From the NCBI RefSeq assembly GCF_003284585.1, contig NZ_QKRX01000002.1, positions 392,482 to 456,481 of the forward strand: a stretch of DNA of 64,000 nt. Direction: 5' to 3'. Shown here piece after piece: positions 1 to 8,889 of this stretch. How positions within the stretch are numbered: the stretch's first letter is position 1; the number at the start of each line of letters is the position of its first letter. A program made the translations under genes and the position numbers. Below the pieces are notes generated by a model. The model was not told the origin of the DNA. It did not search any database and saw nothing but the letters and a program-made list of their open reading frames with translations. This DNA comes from Nitrincola tibetensis. GTDB taxonomy: Bacteria > Pseudomonadota > Gammaproteobacteria > Pseudomonadales > Balneatricaceae.

Positions 1-666
1 GGTTTGATGGCTTGGGTTGCGGGTACATATGGTCTAGAAATATTGCTGCCTCTAATCAAGGTTATCACGGTGGTCTATATTGGCTGCATCATACATGTGG
101 TGGTCTTCTATAGCGGTCTGATTAGCGTTGTTGGCCGTCTTAATCCCCTCAACTACTTGAAAGGCATCGTGAGCCCAGCAGCTGTAGCCTTCACTACCAC
201 CAGTAGTGCTGGCACCCTGCCCGTCAGCATCAAAGCCGCTCAGGAAGAACTGGGGGTGTCTAAAGGTATTTCCAGCTTTGTACTGCCCATGGGTGCAACG
301 ATCAATATGGATGGCACCGCACTTTACCAGGGTGTTTGTGCACTATTTATTGCACAAGCGTTTGGGATTGAACTTGAAATGTCAGACTATATCGTCATTA
401 TCGCGACGGCTACACTGGCCTCGATTGGTACCGCTGGGGTTCCTGGCACAGGCATCATTATGCTATCGTTGGTATTAACCACGGTAGGTTTGCCGATTGA
501 AGGCTTAGCGATTATTGCAGGTATCGACCGAATTTTAGACATGGCCCGTACAACAGTAAACGTATGCGGTGATTTGATGGTATCGACATTGGTTGCCAAA
601 AGCGAAAATGAACTCGACCAAGAGATTTATTCCGCGCTTCCAACAGCAAACCAAATCAATACTTAA
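1..666 (+). CDS. dicarboxylate/amino acid:cation symporter, 3' part
   Basis: This is the C-terminal half of a DAACS (SLC1/GltP-DctA type) sodium- or proton-coupled importer of acidic amino acids or C4-dicarboxylates, an inner-membrane protein. The frame is open from the first base, so the true start lies upstream of the window; about 220 of the usual 400-450 residues are present. Family hallmarks are visible in order: the serine-rich hairpin TSSAGTLP (about residue 65), NMDGTALYQG (101), IGTAGVPG (141) and the substrate-binding helix DRILDMARTTVNVCGD (175). Several hydrophobic helices surround them. The exact substrate cannot be read from this part. The next gene, a chemoreceptor, is 114 bp downstream on the same strand. 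Confidence 0.9.
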   Translation, partial: GLMAWVAGTYGLEILLPLIKVITVVYIGCIIHVVVFYSGLISVVGRLNPLNYLKGIVSPAAVAFTTTSSAGTLPVSIKAAQEELGVSKGISSFVLPMGATINMDGTALYQGVCALFIAQAFGIELEMSDYIVIIATATLASIGTAGVPGTGIIMLSLVLTTVGLPIEGLAIIAGIDRILDMARTTVNVCGDLMVSTLVAKSENELDQEIYSALPTANQINT

Positions 667-780
667 TAGACTCCCGTCTTAGCCTTCCAATAGCGCCAGA
701 TAGACACCGTCTATCTGGCCTTAGATCGCTGATCACCACTTGGTAATCACTCTAAAAAGCGTTCTATACTAGGTGCCTAA

Positions 781-2661
781 ATGAAAGTATCCCAAAAAGT
801 CGCCCTCTATGCATCTGCAATTGTGATATTGGCTTTCTCTCTCTACTCGTGGATTCAGTACAGTAGTTTGAAAAATGCCTTATTCACCAAAACCACAACA
901 AGCACCCAAGAAAGCAGTCGTGCCCTGGCTGTACAGGTGAATAACTGGTTGAATGGAAAACTCGCTTTAATTGATGTTGCATCACAAGCGATTGACAGTG
1001 ACTTCTCCAATGACACCATTCAAAAAACCTTTGATCTTCCGATCTACAAACAAGAGTTCTTGCTAATGTTTGGGGGACTGGACGCAGAGGCAGTACGCTT
1101 CAGCAATGATCCAAATTGGAACCCGCCGGGTTGGGATGCTCGTAAACGTCCTTGGTATCCTGTTGCCAACGCCCATAAACGTGCCGTATTTACAGAGCCT
1201 TACCTATCAACTGAAGGTGATGTGCTTATCTCTGCCGTCGCCAACTTCTATGATAAAGGTCAGTTTAAAGGCGCATTCGGCGGGGATCTAAGTCTCAGAA
1301 CCGTATCCGACGCTGTCAACACCCTTAACTTCAATGACACAGGCTACGCTTACCTTGTCAATGAAGCCGGCAAAATCATCAGTCACCCCAACACCGAACT
1401 GAATGGAAAAACCATCAGTGAATTCATCGCGGATAGCCTGCAACAACTGAATACCGAGCTAACACGCGTCAGTCTAAAAGATGGTGGCCATGCCTACGTC
1501 ACGTTTACCCCTCTACCTAACCTGTATGGAGCTAAATGGTATATCGGCGTTGTACTTGACGAAAACAAAGTGTTGCAAGATGTTCGTGAGTTTGGCTGGA
1601 TTGCATTGATCAGCACCCTGATTGCTGCTGTTATTGCGTCCATCACCCTGTACTTAGTCGTGGGTGGTCTGCTGAAACCCTTACAAGCCTTGCGTCAATC
1701 CTTGCAAGAAATTAACAGTGGTGATGGCGACCTAACGAAACGCCTAAATGTTGTGAGCAAAGATGAGTTTGGTCAAGTGTCAGCCGACTTCAACCATTTC
1801 ATTGACTACCTACAAGCGCTTATCCAAGAGGTCAAACATTTATCTGGTGATGTCCGACTCAATACCGATAGAACCGCTGATTCTTCGGTGCGCTCAGCCA
1901 AACAGCTACAGGAACAATTGAGCGAGCTGGATCAGCTAGCCACCGCTATGCATGAGATGTCAGCGACCGCGCATGATGTAGCGGACAATGCTCAAACAGC
2001 AGCTAACCGTGCAAATCAAGCCGATATCGCCGCCAAAGATGGTGAAGTTATCGTAATGCGTACAACCCAAACCATTGCTCAGTTGACCGAGCAAATGAGT
2101 GGGGTTGTCAACACCATCAATGATCTGGTTGGATACAGCAACAATATCGAATCCATCCTCACGGTCATCACAGATATAGCCGATCAAACTAACTTGCTCG
2201 CCCTAAACGCTGCCATTGAAGCTGCACGTGCTGGTGAACAAGGTAGAGGCTTTGCCGTCGTTGCAGATGAAGTTCGCTCTCTTGCACTAAAAACACAAGA
2301 ATCAACCAAACAAATCAAACAAATGATTCATCAGCTGCAGGTTGGAGTTAAAAGTGCCGAGAGTGTCATACTCAAAAGCCGTGAAAACGCCAATCAGACG
2401 CAAGAGGTCGCCAATCAAGCGCGTGACTCCTTGCAAGCAATTCGTTCGAGCATCATAGAAATCAATAATATGAACGTACAAATTGCCACTGCAGCAGAGC
2501 AGCAAAGTGCGACGACCAGTGAAATCAACCGCAATACAACCAATATCCGTGATATCAGCCAAGCCGTTGCCGAAGCGGCTCAGCATCAAGAAAGCCTCTG
2601 CAACACCATGGTGGATCTGACCAACCAACAAGCCAACGCGCTAGACAAGTTCAAAGTTTAA
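781..2661 (+). CDS. methyl-accepting chemotaxis protein with dCache sensor
   Basis: A 626-residue chemoreceptor that senses a periplasmic ligand and controls CheA. Visible layout: TM1 at about 7-27, a large periplasmic dCache_1 domain (30-270), TM2 at 272-297, HAMP at about 298-350, and a cytoplasmic coiled coil with the strongly conserved signalling tip around [20 protein letters not shown] (478-497). The sensor contains R123-x-W125-Y126 followed by TEPY (138-141) and D169, which resemble the amino-acid-binding dCache motif. The aromatic residue normally five before the Arg is Trp118 here, so an amine or amino-acid ligand is only suggested. The ATG start directly follows a short spacer. No chemotaxis operon is adjacent. 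Confidence 0.93.
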   Translation: MKVSQKVALYASAIVILAFSLYSWIQYSSLKNALFTKTTTSTQESSRALAVQVNNWLNGKLALIDVASQAIDSDFSNDTIQKTFDLPIYKQEFLLMFGGLDAEAVRFSNDPNWNPPGWDARKRPWYPVANAHKRAVFTEPYLSTEGDVLISAVANFYDKGQFKGAFGGDLSLRTVSDAVNTLNFNDTGYAYLVNEAGKIISHPNTELNGKTISEFIADSLQQLNTELTRVSLKDGGHAYVTFTPLPNLYGAKWYIGVVLDENKVLQDVREFGWIALISTLIAAVIASITLYLVVGGLLKPLQALRQSLQEINSGDGDLTKRLNVVSKDEFGQVSADFNHFIDYLQALIQEVKHLSGDVRLNTDRTADSSVRSAKQLQEQLSELDQLATAMHEMSATAHDVADNAQTAANRANQADIAAKDGEVIVMRTTQTIAQLTEQMSGVVNTINDLVGYSNNIESILTVITDIADQTNLLALNAAIEAARAGEQGRGFAVVADEVRSLALKTQESTKQIKQMIHQLQVGVKSAESVILKSRENANQTQEVANQARDSLQAIRSSIIEINNMNVQIATAAEQQSATTSEINRNTTNIRDISQAVAEAAQHQESLCNTMVDLTNQQANALDKFKV

Positions 2662-2673
2662 CTTATCAGATCA

Positions 2674-2719
2674 TTCTACCTTTGACCCTAAGCCGATATG
2701 CGAAAGGTCAAAGGTAGAA
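2674..2719. repeat. perfect 14-bp inverted repeat downstream of the chemoreceptor gene
   Basis: The arms TTCTACCTTTGACC (2674-2687) and GGTCAAAGGTAGAA (2706-2719) are exact reverse complements with an 18-base loop. It lies 12 bp after the chemoreceptor stop. No T-run follows immediately, so it may be an RNA-stabilising 3' stem-loop or a protein site rather than a simple terminator. Confidence 0.6.
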
Positions 2720-2733
2720 ACCACCTTAGAAAG

Positions 2734-2754
2734 ACTAAACTGTTTTTAGTTTTT
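2734..2754 (+). terminator. weak stem followed by T-run
   Basis: ACTAAA (2734-2739) pairs with TTTAGT (2745-2750) and is followed by TTTT. The stem is short and AT-rich, but it sits after the 14-bp inverted repeat and before the ABC operon, where a terminator is expected. Confidence 0.35.
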
Positions 2755-2868
2755 CACTGATATGTCCTCTGAAAAAACTGCCTGCGACATTATGTCACAA
2801 TACTTTTTAAATCAGTTGGTTATACAATCTGGCCTTTAAAATAGCTAAATGAAGTAAAGGCATAGATT

Positions 2869-3969
2869 ATGAAACGACTAATCAGCGCGTTGAGCATTAC
2901 ATTTTTACTGCATTCAGGTACCTCTTTTGCTGAGATCGTAATCAATGACATTCAAGGCAGAAGCGTCACATTGAATGCACACCCTGAAAAAGTTGCCCTT
3001 GGCTTCTACTACGAAGACTACTTAGCTGTTGCAGGTACTGAAGGCTTCAACAAACTCGTTTCGTTATCTAAAGCCCCATGGGAAAGCTGGAGACCCGGCC
3101 AATGGAATGCTTACACAGATGCCTTCCCTCCCTTAGCCACTCTGCCTGATTTTGGCAACGCCGAAGATGGAACCTTATCGACCGAAGCATTAATCGCAAC
3201 CTCACCCGACGTCTTAATTTTGGCGAGTTGGCAATTTGATTCTATTGGCACAGGCATACAACAAATTGAAGCCGCTGGCATTCCTATCGTAACCCTTGAC
3301 TACAATGCACAAACGCTCGAAAAGCACATCGCATCAACTCGAATTCTAGGTCAATTGTTAAATCGCGAAGATCGTGCTGAAGCGTTAGTGAGTTTATACG
3401 AAGATAAACATCAGGATACGCTACAACGTGTTAAGACTGCACATACCAATGGAGCCATTTCAAAGAAAATCTATGTAGAACTTGCACAAAATGGCCCTGA
3501 TGCACAAGGGAACAGCTATAGCAAAGGCATGTGGGGCGGCGTTATTGACCTACTTCAAGGTCAGAACATCGCGGCTGGGCAAATCGAAAACTGGGGGCCT
3601 CTCTCACCAGAATACATCATCGCATCTCAGCCGGACGTTATTCTTTTAGCTGGCTCTGAATGGCTTAATCGACCGTCCTCCGTTCAACTCGGTTTTGGAG
3701 CCGACGAAACCTTGACGCATCAACGCATGGAAGCGTATCTGAGTCGTGTAGGCTGGTCATCCCTCCCGGCTGTTCAGAACAGAGAAGTGTATGGCGTGTA
3801 TCATGGGGGCAATCGCACCTTGTCTGATTTTGTGTACATGCGTGCGATTGGCCAAGCGTTATACCCTGACTTTTTCACAGACGTCAATCCTGCTCAAGAA
3901 CTCCAGGACTTCTACGCTGAGTGGATGCCTATTCCTGCCATGGGCCTCTTCGTCACACGTATACACTAA
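2869..3969 (+). CDS. periplasmic substrate-binding protein of an iron-complex type ABC importer
   Basis: A 366-residue protein with a cleavable signal peptide (cleavage likely after SFA, about residue 21) and the two-lobed Peripla_BP_2 (TroA/FhuD-like) fold. It has the phrase 'ATSPDVLILAS' in lobe one and 'ASQPDVILLAG' in lobe two, both typical of siderophore, haem or cobalamin binders. It is the first gene of a three-gene operon. Its stop overlaps the start of the permease gene (TAATG), implying translational coupling. The cargo is not decided by sequence: iron-siderophore and haem are the best guesses, and no cobalamin riboswitch or convincing Fur box was seen upstream. Confidence 0.85.
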   Translation: MKRLISALSITFLLHSGTSFAEIVINDIQGRSVTLNAHPEKVALGFYYEDYLAVAGTEGFNKLVSLSKAPWESWRPGQWNAYTDAFPPLATLPDFGNAEDGTLSTEALIATSPDVLILASWQFDSIGTGIQQIEAAGIPIVTLDYNAQTLEKHIASTRILGQLLNREDRAEALVSLYEDKHQDTLQRVKTAHTNGAISKKIYVELAQNGPDAQGNSYSKGMWGGVIDLLQGQNIAAGQIENWGPLSPEYIIASQPDVILLAGSEWLNRPSSVQLGFGADETLTHQRMEAYLSRVGWSSLPAVQNREVYGVYHGGNRTLSDFVYMRAIGQALYPDFFTDVNPAQELQDFYAEWMPIPAMGLFVTRIH

Positions 3970-4994
3970 TGTTTTTATCTCTGCTTTCAATGATGCGCAA
4001 CTCTGCCCTATACAGAATTGCGCTCTGTTTTTTATGCCTGCTGATATTAAGCGTTTTTGATCTTCTTACGGGCCCATCGGGAATGACCCTTGATCAGGTG
4101 GTTCTTACACTATTGGAAGGCCCCAATGGAGACAACAAAGCGTTCTCGACCATCATTTGGCTAATTCGTTTGCCTCAAACCCTCACGGCAATTGCCGTCG
4201 GGTTTTGTTTAGGTTATGCAGGCTTAATGATGCAAACGATTCTAGCCAACCCTTTAGCAAGCCCCTATACACTCGGTTTTTCAGCCGCTGCTGGCTTTGG
4301 TGCCGCCTTGAGCATTCTGTTTGGTGCATCCTTACCCATCGCTGCGTGGATACTTGTTCCTGGATCCGCCTTTGCCTTCACACTTTTAGCCTGCGCAATT
4401 ATTTATGCGATTGCTAACATAAAAGGTAGCTCTTCTGAAATTCTGGTATTAGCGGGTATTGCTGTATTGTTCTTTTTCCAGTCGCTACAGTCGCTATTGC
4501 AATATTTAGCGGCACCAGAGGTATTGCAGCAAATTGTTTTTTGGTTATTTGGTAGTTTATTCAAAGCCAACTGGACATCTGTATTGGTCATTAGTGCAAT
4601 CCTTGCCGCTACCCTGCCCTTTAGCTTAAAAGAGGTGTGGAATTTAACGACTCTTCGACTGGGCGATGACAATGCTGCAAGTCTTGGGTTGAATGTTAAT
4701 GCATTACGCAAACGCATTTTTATACATGTTGCACTACTAACTTCGGCAGCCGTTAGTTTTACTGGAACAATTGGATTTATTGGTTTGATATCACCTCATG
4801 TGAGTCGAGCGATCGTCGGTGAAGATCATCGATACTCACTTGTACTCTCGGGTATGATTGGAGCCATTCTGCTGGTTTCTGCTTCAATTTTGAGCAAAAT
4901 TATTTCAGCAGGAGCTGTTATCCCTGTTGGAATTATTACTGCAATTATTGGTGTACCGATGCTACTCATCGTCATCCTGAAAAAACAAGGCTAA
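3969..4994 (+). CDS. FecCD-family ABC transporter permease
   Basis: Inner-membrane permease of the BtuC/FecCD family, about 341 residues, with some ten hydrophobic segments. The ATG at 3969 is chosen because it overlaps the preceding stop as TAATG; a longer frame starting at 3921 would run back into the binding-protein gene. Conserved features include 'RLPQTLTAIAVGFCLGYAGL' near the N-terminus and the C-terminal GTIGFIGLISPHVSR coupling region, which contacts the ATPase. The ATPase gene starts 7 bp downstream. It forms the channel for the substrate delivered by the upstream binding protein. Confidence 0.92.
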   Translation: MFLSLLSMMRNSALYRIALCFLCLLILSVFDLLTGPSGMTLDQVVLTLLEGPNGDNKAFSTIIWLIRLPQTLTAIAVGFCLGYAGLMMQTILANPLASPYTLGFSAAAGFGAALSILFGASLPIAAWILVPGSAFAFTLLACAIIYAIANIKGSSSEILVLAGIAVLFFFQSLQSLLQYLAAPEVLQQIVFWLFGSLFKANWTSVLVISAILAATLPFSLKEVWNLTTLRLGDDNAASLGLNVNALRKRIFIHVALLTSAAVSFTGTIGFIGLISPHVSRAIVGEDHRYSLVLSGMIGAILLVSASILSKIISAGAVIPVGIITAIIGVPMLLIVILKKQG

Positions 4995-5001
4995 TTGGTT
5001 C

Positions 5002-5754
5002 ATGCTTTTACTTAACGACTTTCAGGTTAAAATTGATCACAAGATTCGATTAAACATCCATAAAGCTCAGCTGAGCAATACTGGAGTTATTGGGGTGATT
5101 GGCCCTAATGGCTCAGGCAAATCAACTCTTTTGAAAAGTTTAGCGGGCTTTTTAAATCACTCAGGCAAAAAACTACTCGATAATCAATGGCCATCCTCTA
5201 ATCAAATTAGCTACATGCCCCAAGCCTACTTGGTTAAATCAAAGCTTAAAGTAGAAGATTGCGTGTTGTTAGGGCAACGCGAACAGCTTAGTTGGAGAGT
5301 AACCGAGGATCAGCGCTCAAAAGTGATGGAAATACTCGATGAGTTACAACTGGCTCATTTAGCTAAACGATCCATGGACTCTCTGTCAGGGGGGCAGCAA
5401 CAAATGGTACTTCTCGCTCAACGTCTTTCGCGCAATCCCACCCTGCTGCTTCTGGATGAACCCACAAGTGCACTTGATATGTATCACCAACTAGAAGTGT
5501 TATCAATTCTTCAGTCCTTTATTCAAACTCATAATACAACGGTCATCATCGCATTGCATGAACTCACGCTGGCCAGTCGATTTACTAATCAATTAATCAT
5601 ATTAAAAGAAGGTAAGCTAGTGAGTCATGGAGACACCCATGAATTAATAACAGAGGAGCTGATCAATCAGGTGTATCAAATCGATTGTCAAATTCTGACA
5701 ACGCATGAGCACAAAGCCATCGTTGTGCCGATAAGAGCTCAAAGAAGCGTTTAG
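5002..5754 (+). CDS. ABC transporter ATP-binding protein (FecE/BtuD type)
   Basis: The 250-residue ATPase that powers the importer encoded just upstream. Walker A is GPNGSGKST (about 34-42), the signature is LSGGQQQ (about 129-135), Walker B is LLLLDEP followed by TSALD, and the switch histidine is in ALHELTLA. The C-terminal tail (LVSHGDTHELIT, then a variable end) is usual for iron-complex transporters. It closes the three-gene operon; the next gene begins after 135 bp of non-coding sequence. Confidence 0.93.
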   Translation: MLLLNDFQVKIDHKIRLNIHKAQLSNTGVIGVIGPNGSGKSTLLKSLAGFLNHSGKKLLDNQWPSSNQISYMPQAYLVKSKLKVEDCVLLGQREQLSWRVTEDQRSKVMEILDELQLAHLAKRSMDSLSGGQQQMVLLAQRLSRNPTLLLLDEPTSALDMYHQLEVLSILQSFIQTHNTTVIIALHELTLASRFTNQLIILKEGKLVSHGDTHELITEELINQVYQIDCQILTTHEHKAIVVPIRAQRSV

Positions 5755-5889
5755 CTTTTACTGGATTGCATATCGGTTCAAACTGAAATTAATCTGACCA
5801 AACCGTCCAGAGACTCCTAGGTCAATTTTGTTCAATACCTCACCCACGCCCTTCTCTATCCTTCATTGCTCAACTCAATGGAGGAAACC

Positions 5890-6483
5890 ATGACCCTTTC
5901 AATGCTGTTCACAATGTCTGCTTTTGCTTTAGCAGCATCCATCTCACCAGGACCTGTCAATCTTGTCTGTTTAAGCTGCGGAACGCGCTTTCCGATTCGC
6001 ACAGGTCTTGTGTTTGTCACCGGAGCAACGCTTGGCTTTATTGCTCTGTTTTATGCTGTGGGATTTGGGCTTTACTCCCTGCTCACCGTGTTTCCATTTA
6101 TTGACGTTCTGCTGCGTTGGTTGGGCGTGGCATTTTTACTTTTTATGAGTTTCAAACTGGCAAGTGACAAGGGCGTCGTGACCGAGAAATCAACCCACCC
6201 CATCCCCGGATTTATGACAGGCGCCCTTATGCAATGGCTAAATCCGAAAGCTTGGTTAGCCTCTGCCGCAGGCATAGGTGCGTATACAACCGCCAATGAT
6301 CCAATACAGGTTGTCATCTTCGGTTTGCTCTACCTACCCATTTGTTGGCTGTCCTTAAGCGCTTGGGTGTATGCAGGTGTGTTCTTACGCAAACACGTAG
6401 AAAACCCTCGCCTGCTTATGTTGATTAACCGTACACTCGCATTACTCCTTGCGCTCAGCTGCATTTATCTACTGATTGATTAA
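5890..6483 (+). CDS. LysE/RhtB-family exporter
   Basis: A 197-residue inner-membrane protein of the LysE superfamily, which exports amino acids or similar metabolites. The family N-terminus SISPGPVNL and about six hydrophobic helices are visible, plus the conserved 'QWLNPKAWL' segment. The ATG at 5890 is chosen over upstream TTG and ATG codons because GGAGG sits six bases before it. The 3' end overlaps the convergent AraC regulator gene by 15 bp. That regulator is a plausible controller of export, as often seen for this family. Confidence 0.88.
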   Translation: MTLSMLFTMSAFALAASISPGPVNLVCLSCGTRFPIRTGLVFVTGATLGFIALFYAVGFGLYSLLTVFPFIDVLLRWLGVAFLLFMSFKLASDKGVVTEKSTHPIPGFMTGALMQWLNPKAWLASAAGIGAYTTANDPIQVVIFGLLYLPICWLSLSAWVYAGVFLRKHVENPRLLMLINRTLALLLALSCIYLLID

Positions 6484-7305
6484 GGTCCGTCTATATTGAT
6501 TCGGCGTGGCAGCCATGTGGCGTTTAAAGACACGCTGAAAATGCGGCTGATCCGCAAAGCCAACATTTTGAGCCACGTCGGCAATGGCCTTCCCCGTTTT
6601 CAGTTGCGTTCTACCTAACTGAATGCGGCGATTGAGCAAATATGCATGGGGGGTCATACCAAAGTGCTGACTAAAGGCACGAATAAGGTAGCCCGAGCTA
6701 TAACCGAAACGTTTGCATAAGGTATCTAGCGAAATGTCTTCTGTGACCTGCTCATCTAAGTAACGCGCAATTGCCTCTAAGTGTTCGGGTATTGTGGTAA
6801 TCGGGCCTTCGGATTGACAGGACAAAACAGGCATCAAGTCATTCAAAAATGTGACAAACTGACTCTGCTTTTCAAGCAAGGGATATTCCGTATTTAAAAG
6901 CACTTGGGCAACATGGCAATAACGCTGATACCAATCCTCATCCGAGAGGGTCGCTTGGGTAAAATTTTGCCACTCCAAACGCTCGATTAACCCTAACTCA
7001 AAACGCAGCTCAGTTAACCAGTCCGTATCAATATACATCATCACATAGGCCCAAGGATGATTATCGATTGGATTACACGTATGCACCCACTCGGGATTCA
7101 TTAACACTAAATCACCTTTTCGAACGGTGTAGAGATCCTCACGATATCGATAGGTGCTTTTACCGGCTGTAATGGCGCCAAGCGACCACTGTGTATGACT
7201 GTGCAGCGCATAATTGACCTGACGACCGTCCTCCACCTTGCGCAGTTCAACGTACGGCATGCGCGGATCACGCCAAAAAATGGGAAGCGAGGTCTTAGAT
7301 GTCAT
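6469..7305 (-). CDS. AraC-family transcriptional regulator with cupin sensor
   Basis: A 278-residue regulator. The N-terminal half is a cupin-like AraC_binding domain (HSHTQWSLGAITAGKS... GDLVLMNPEWVH), and the C-terminal 100 residues hold two helix-turn-helix motifs ending in the diagnostic stretch 'DQPHFQRVFKRHMAATPNQY'. Its start overlaps the end of the upstream DUF1801 gene by 11 bp, so the two are co-transcribed. It converges on the LysE exporter, its likely target. The ligand is unknown. Confidence 0.9.
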   Translation of the reverse strand: MTSKTSLPIFWRDPRMPYVELRKVEDGRQVNYALHSHTQWSLGAITAGKSTYRYREDLYTVRKGDLVLMNPEWVHTCNPIDNHPWAYVMMYIDTDWLTELRFELGLIERLEWQNFTQATLSDEDWYQRYCHVAQVLLNTEYPLLEKQSQFVTFLNDLMPVLSCQSEGPITTIPEHLEAIARYLDEQVTEDISLDTLCKRFGYSSGYLIRAFSQHFGMTPHAYLLNRRIQLGRTQLKTGKAIADVAQNVGFADQPHFQRVFKRHMAATPNQYRRTLINQ

Positions 7306-7657
7306 GTTTTGCAGCGTCCAACGCTAGTTGAAGGTAGTGTGCGAGCTGTTTATCTTGAATATCCTGCAACACATACAGCTTGATGTGTCTGCGTCCTTTT
7401 CCCGTGCCTTCTAGATACCCAAGTGAGTCATGAATTTTTGCCCCCGACACAAATTCAACCGATACATGCTTTTTGTAGGCAAAGACACCGCAAAATTGAA
7501 CATCCGACGAGAATAAAATACCGCCGTACTTCACCTCCTCGGAGATGGGTGAAAAAAGCTCACTGACAAGCGCACGCACCTGTTCAACAAGCGCGTATTG
7601 TTCAACACCTAGAACATGAATATCCTCTAATAACGCATCCACTGTTTTACTTTTCAT
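7295..7657 (-). CDS. DUF1801 (YdhG-like) protein
   Basis: A 120-residue DUF1801 protein, a small fold of unsettled biochemical role. Typical features are the 'ISEEVKYGGILF' segment and the C-terminal 'RRHIKLYVLQDI'. The ATG at 7657 is preferred to the one at 7672 because GGAG lies just before it. It is translated first in a two-gene unit with the AraC regulator. A second, diverged DUF1801 protein is encoded at 48.2-48.6 kb. Confidence 0.8.
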   Translation of the reverse strand: MKSKTVDALLEDIHVLGVEQYALVEQVRALVSELFSPISEEVKYGGILFSSDVQFCGVFAYKKHVSVEFVSGAKIHDSLGYLEGTGKGRRHIKLYVLQDIQDKQLAHYLQLALDAAKHDI

Positions 7658-7763
7658 GACCGACTCCTTCATTCACTTTGTAACAGCAAATCAGACGCTA
7701 AATAACTCTAAGCGCCAGCCTTTGTTAACTCCGCTTCAAACACCCAAGCCAACTTGAATATAA

Positions 7764-7809
7764 AAACCTTGATAGAACCATCATAACGCCATCTGAACGT
7801 CATATTCAT
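7764..7809 (+). repeat. 46-bp direct repeat, left copy (islet boundary)
   Basis: This stretch matches 10347-10392 in the same orientation at 44 of 46 positions by eye. It contains the string TAACGCCATCTGAACGTCAT. The 2.5 kb between the copies holds the toxin-antitoxin pair, HEPN gene, attC-like sites and IS remnants, so the repeats look like the edges of an inserted or duplicated segment. Confidence 0.75.
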
Positions 7810-7826
7810 GATTATGGCGCTTAACG
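7784..7826 (-). other. attC-like palindrome abutting an IS end
   Basis: TAACGCCAT (7784-7792) pairs with ATGGCG-C-TTA (7814-7823), leaving one extrahelical C, as is common in integron attC sites. On the minus strand the right edge reads CGTTAAGC, matching the attC R' consensus GTTRRRY. The IS1182-type remnant begins directly beyond it. The site is shorter than most attC sites, so the call is tentative. Confidence 0.4.
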
Positions 7827-7973
7827 AGCCTGCGGATTAGACATCTTGAAATCAAAATCCCCAGCATCAACAGCCCGCCCTTTACTATAAGGTTTATTTA
7901 CCCTGAAACAAGCGAATAACACAACCTTCAGCAGAATTGTCGGATCATAGGCTGGTGCGCCGTTGTCGTCATT
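7827..7973 (-). mobile_element. IS1182-type element remnant (copy A)
   Basis: Starts with the terminal sequence AGCCTGCGGATTAG and is about 80% similar by eye to copy B at 8890-9037. Read on the minus strand it encodes NDDNGAPAYDPTILLKVV, the conserved N-terminal region of IS1182-family transposases (compare GRPAYDPAILLKILVFAY in the element at 62.6-63.9 kb). Only the terminal segment survives. The rest of the transposase is missing and the sequence changes near 7973-8000 into the toxin-antitoxin promoter region. Confidence 0.65.
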
Positions 7974-8009
7974 GCGTTGAGGGTCTGCTTGAATTGTTTG
8001 CTCGCTTGC

Positions 8010-8079
8010 GTGCCAAAGTGACACAATGATTGCTTTTTGTATATTTAAGCACCACAATGAAGATGTGACAGTTTGACAC
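8010..8079 (+). promoter_or_regulatory. promoter and paired operator of the toxin-antitoxin operon
   Basis: Two related 15-bp imperfect palindromes, GTGCCAAAGTGACAC (8010-8024) and GTGACAGTTTGACAC (8065-8079), flank a plausible promoter (GTGACA at 8018-8023, 16 bp, TATATT at 8040-8045). This is the expected arrangement for ribbon-helix-helix autorepression by the DUF1778 antitoxin. A ribosome-binding site AAGGAG (8081-8086) follows. Confidence 0.5.
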
Positions 8080-8094
8080 AAAGGAGAACACATT

Positions 8095-8367
8095 ATGGCT
8101 ACCACTTTACCTCGTATCACTGCGAGAGTTGATGTCGATACACAAAACTTATTAACCAAAGCTGCTGCTCTCACCGGCATGTCTAGTATTAACTCATTTG
8201 TACTGAATGCCGCAATCGAAAAAGCAACACAAGTGATTGAACGTGAGCAAACACTAAAATTAAGCCAAGCAGATGCCATATTACTTATGGAAGCTCTCGA
8301 TAAACCAACAACATTAAATGAAAAGCTTAAAACTGCCGCCGAACGCTATGAGACCAAAACCCAATGA
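8095..8367 (+). CDS. DUF1778 (TacA-like) antitoxin
   Basis: A 90-residue type II antitoxin. The N-terminus PRITARVDVDTQNLLTKAA is the ribbon-helix-helix DNA-binding segment, and the C-terminal half is the extended toxin-neutralising region. Its stop overlaps the toxin start (ATGA at 8364-8367), the standard coupling for TacA-TacT pairs. It should bind and block the GNAT toxin and repress the operon through the two palindromes upstream. Such pairs are frequent in integron cassette arrays, which fits the attC-like context. Confidence 0.9.
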   Translation: MATTLPRITARVDVDTQNLLTKAAALTGMSSINSFVLNAAIEKATQVIEREQTLKLSQADAILLMEALDKPTTLNEKLKTAAERYETKTQ

Positions 8368-8861
8368 TGAAAACGGTATTACTCGACAAAGATAAACACG
8401 ATAGAAACCGATTCAACTGCGGAATTGATGCGCTTAATAACTATTTGAAAGTCATGGCGAGTCAGCAAGCTAAAAAAGATAATACTCGAACATTTGTTTT
8501 AGAGGATGAAAAAAACACCTCACTTATCATCGGTTTTTATACTTTAACAATGACACCCATTGACCTAAAAGCATTGCCCGATAAGTTACAGAAAAAGCAT
8601 CAGTCATCAACTTCTGGCGGACTCATTGCTCGCTTAGCTATCGATGAACGCTATAAAGGTAAAGGATTGGGCGAATGGTTACTTATCGATGCTCTACGAA
8701 AGCTACTAGCAGCTAGTGATAGTGTGGCATTTCCAGTCGTTATTGTTGACGCAAAAGATGGCGCTAAACACTTCTATGAGCGCTATGGTTTTAAAGCGTT
8801 TCAAGATGCAGAAAATAAGCTATTTATCACCATTTCAGATATTAGGGCAAGTTTAAGCTAG
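8364..8861 (+). CDS. GNAT-fold toxin (TacT-like tRNA acetyltransferase)
   Basis: A 165-residue GNAT protein paired with a DUF1778 antitoxin. In known TacT toxins the enzyme acetylates the amino acid on charged tRNA and stops translation. Visible features are the acetyl-CoA loop in RLAIDERYKGKGLGEWLL (around residues 90-107) and the C-terminal tyrosine in FYERYGFKAF, which corresponds to the catalytic Tyr of TacT. The start ATGATG overlaps the antitoxin stop. Length is normal for the family, so the toxin appears intact. Activity on tRNA is inferred from the family. Confidence 0.88.
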   Translation: MMKTVLLDKDKHDRNRFNCGIDALNNYLKVMASQQAKKDNTRTFVLEDEKNTSLIIGFYTLTMTPIDLKALPDKLQKKHQSSTSGGLIARLAIDERYKGKGLGEWLLIDALRKLLAASDSVAFPVVIVDAKDGAKHFYERYGFKAFQDAENKLFITISDIRASLS

Positions 8862-8889
8862 TTTATTGCTAGCCTTTAGCAAGCTAACG

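Noticed and set aside
5755..5889. Possible riboswitch before the LysE exporter gene.
   Set aside because: No conserved guanidine, lysine or other riboswitch core was recognised in this short region.
7821..8279. A 152-residue minus-strand frame across the antitoxin start.
   Set aside because: It is antisense to the antitoxin; only its last third is meaningful, as IS1182-type transposase sequence (copy A).
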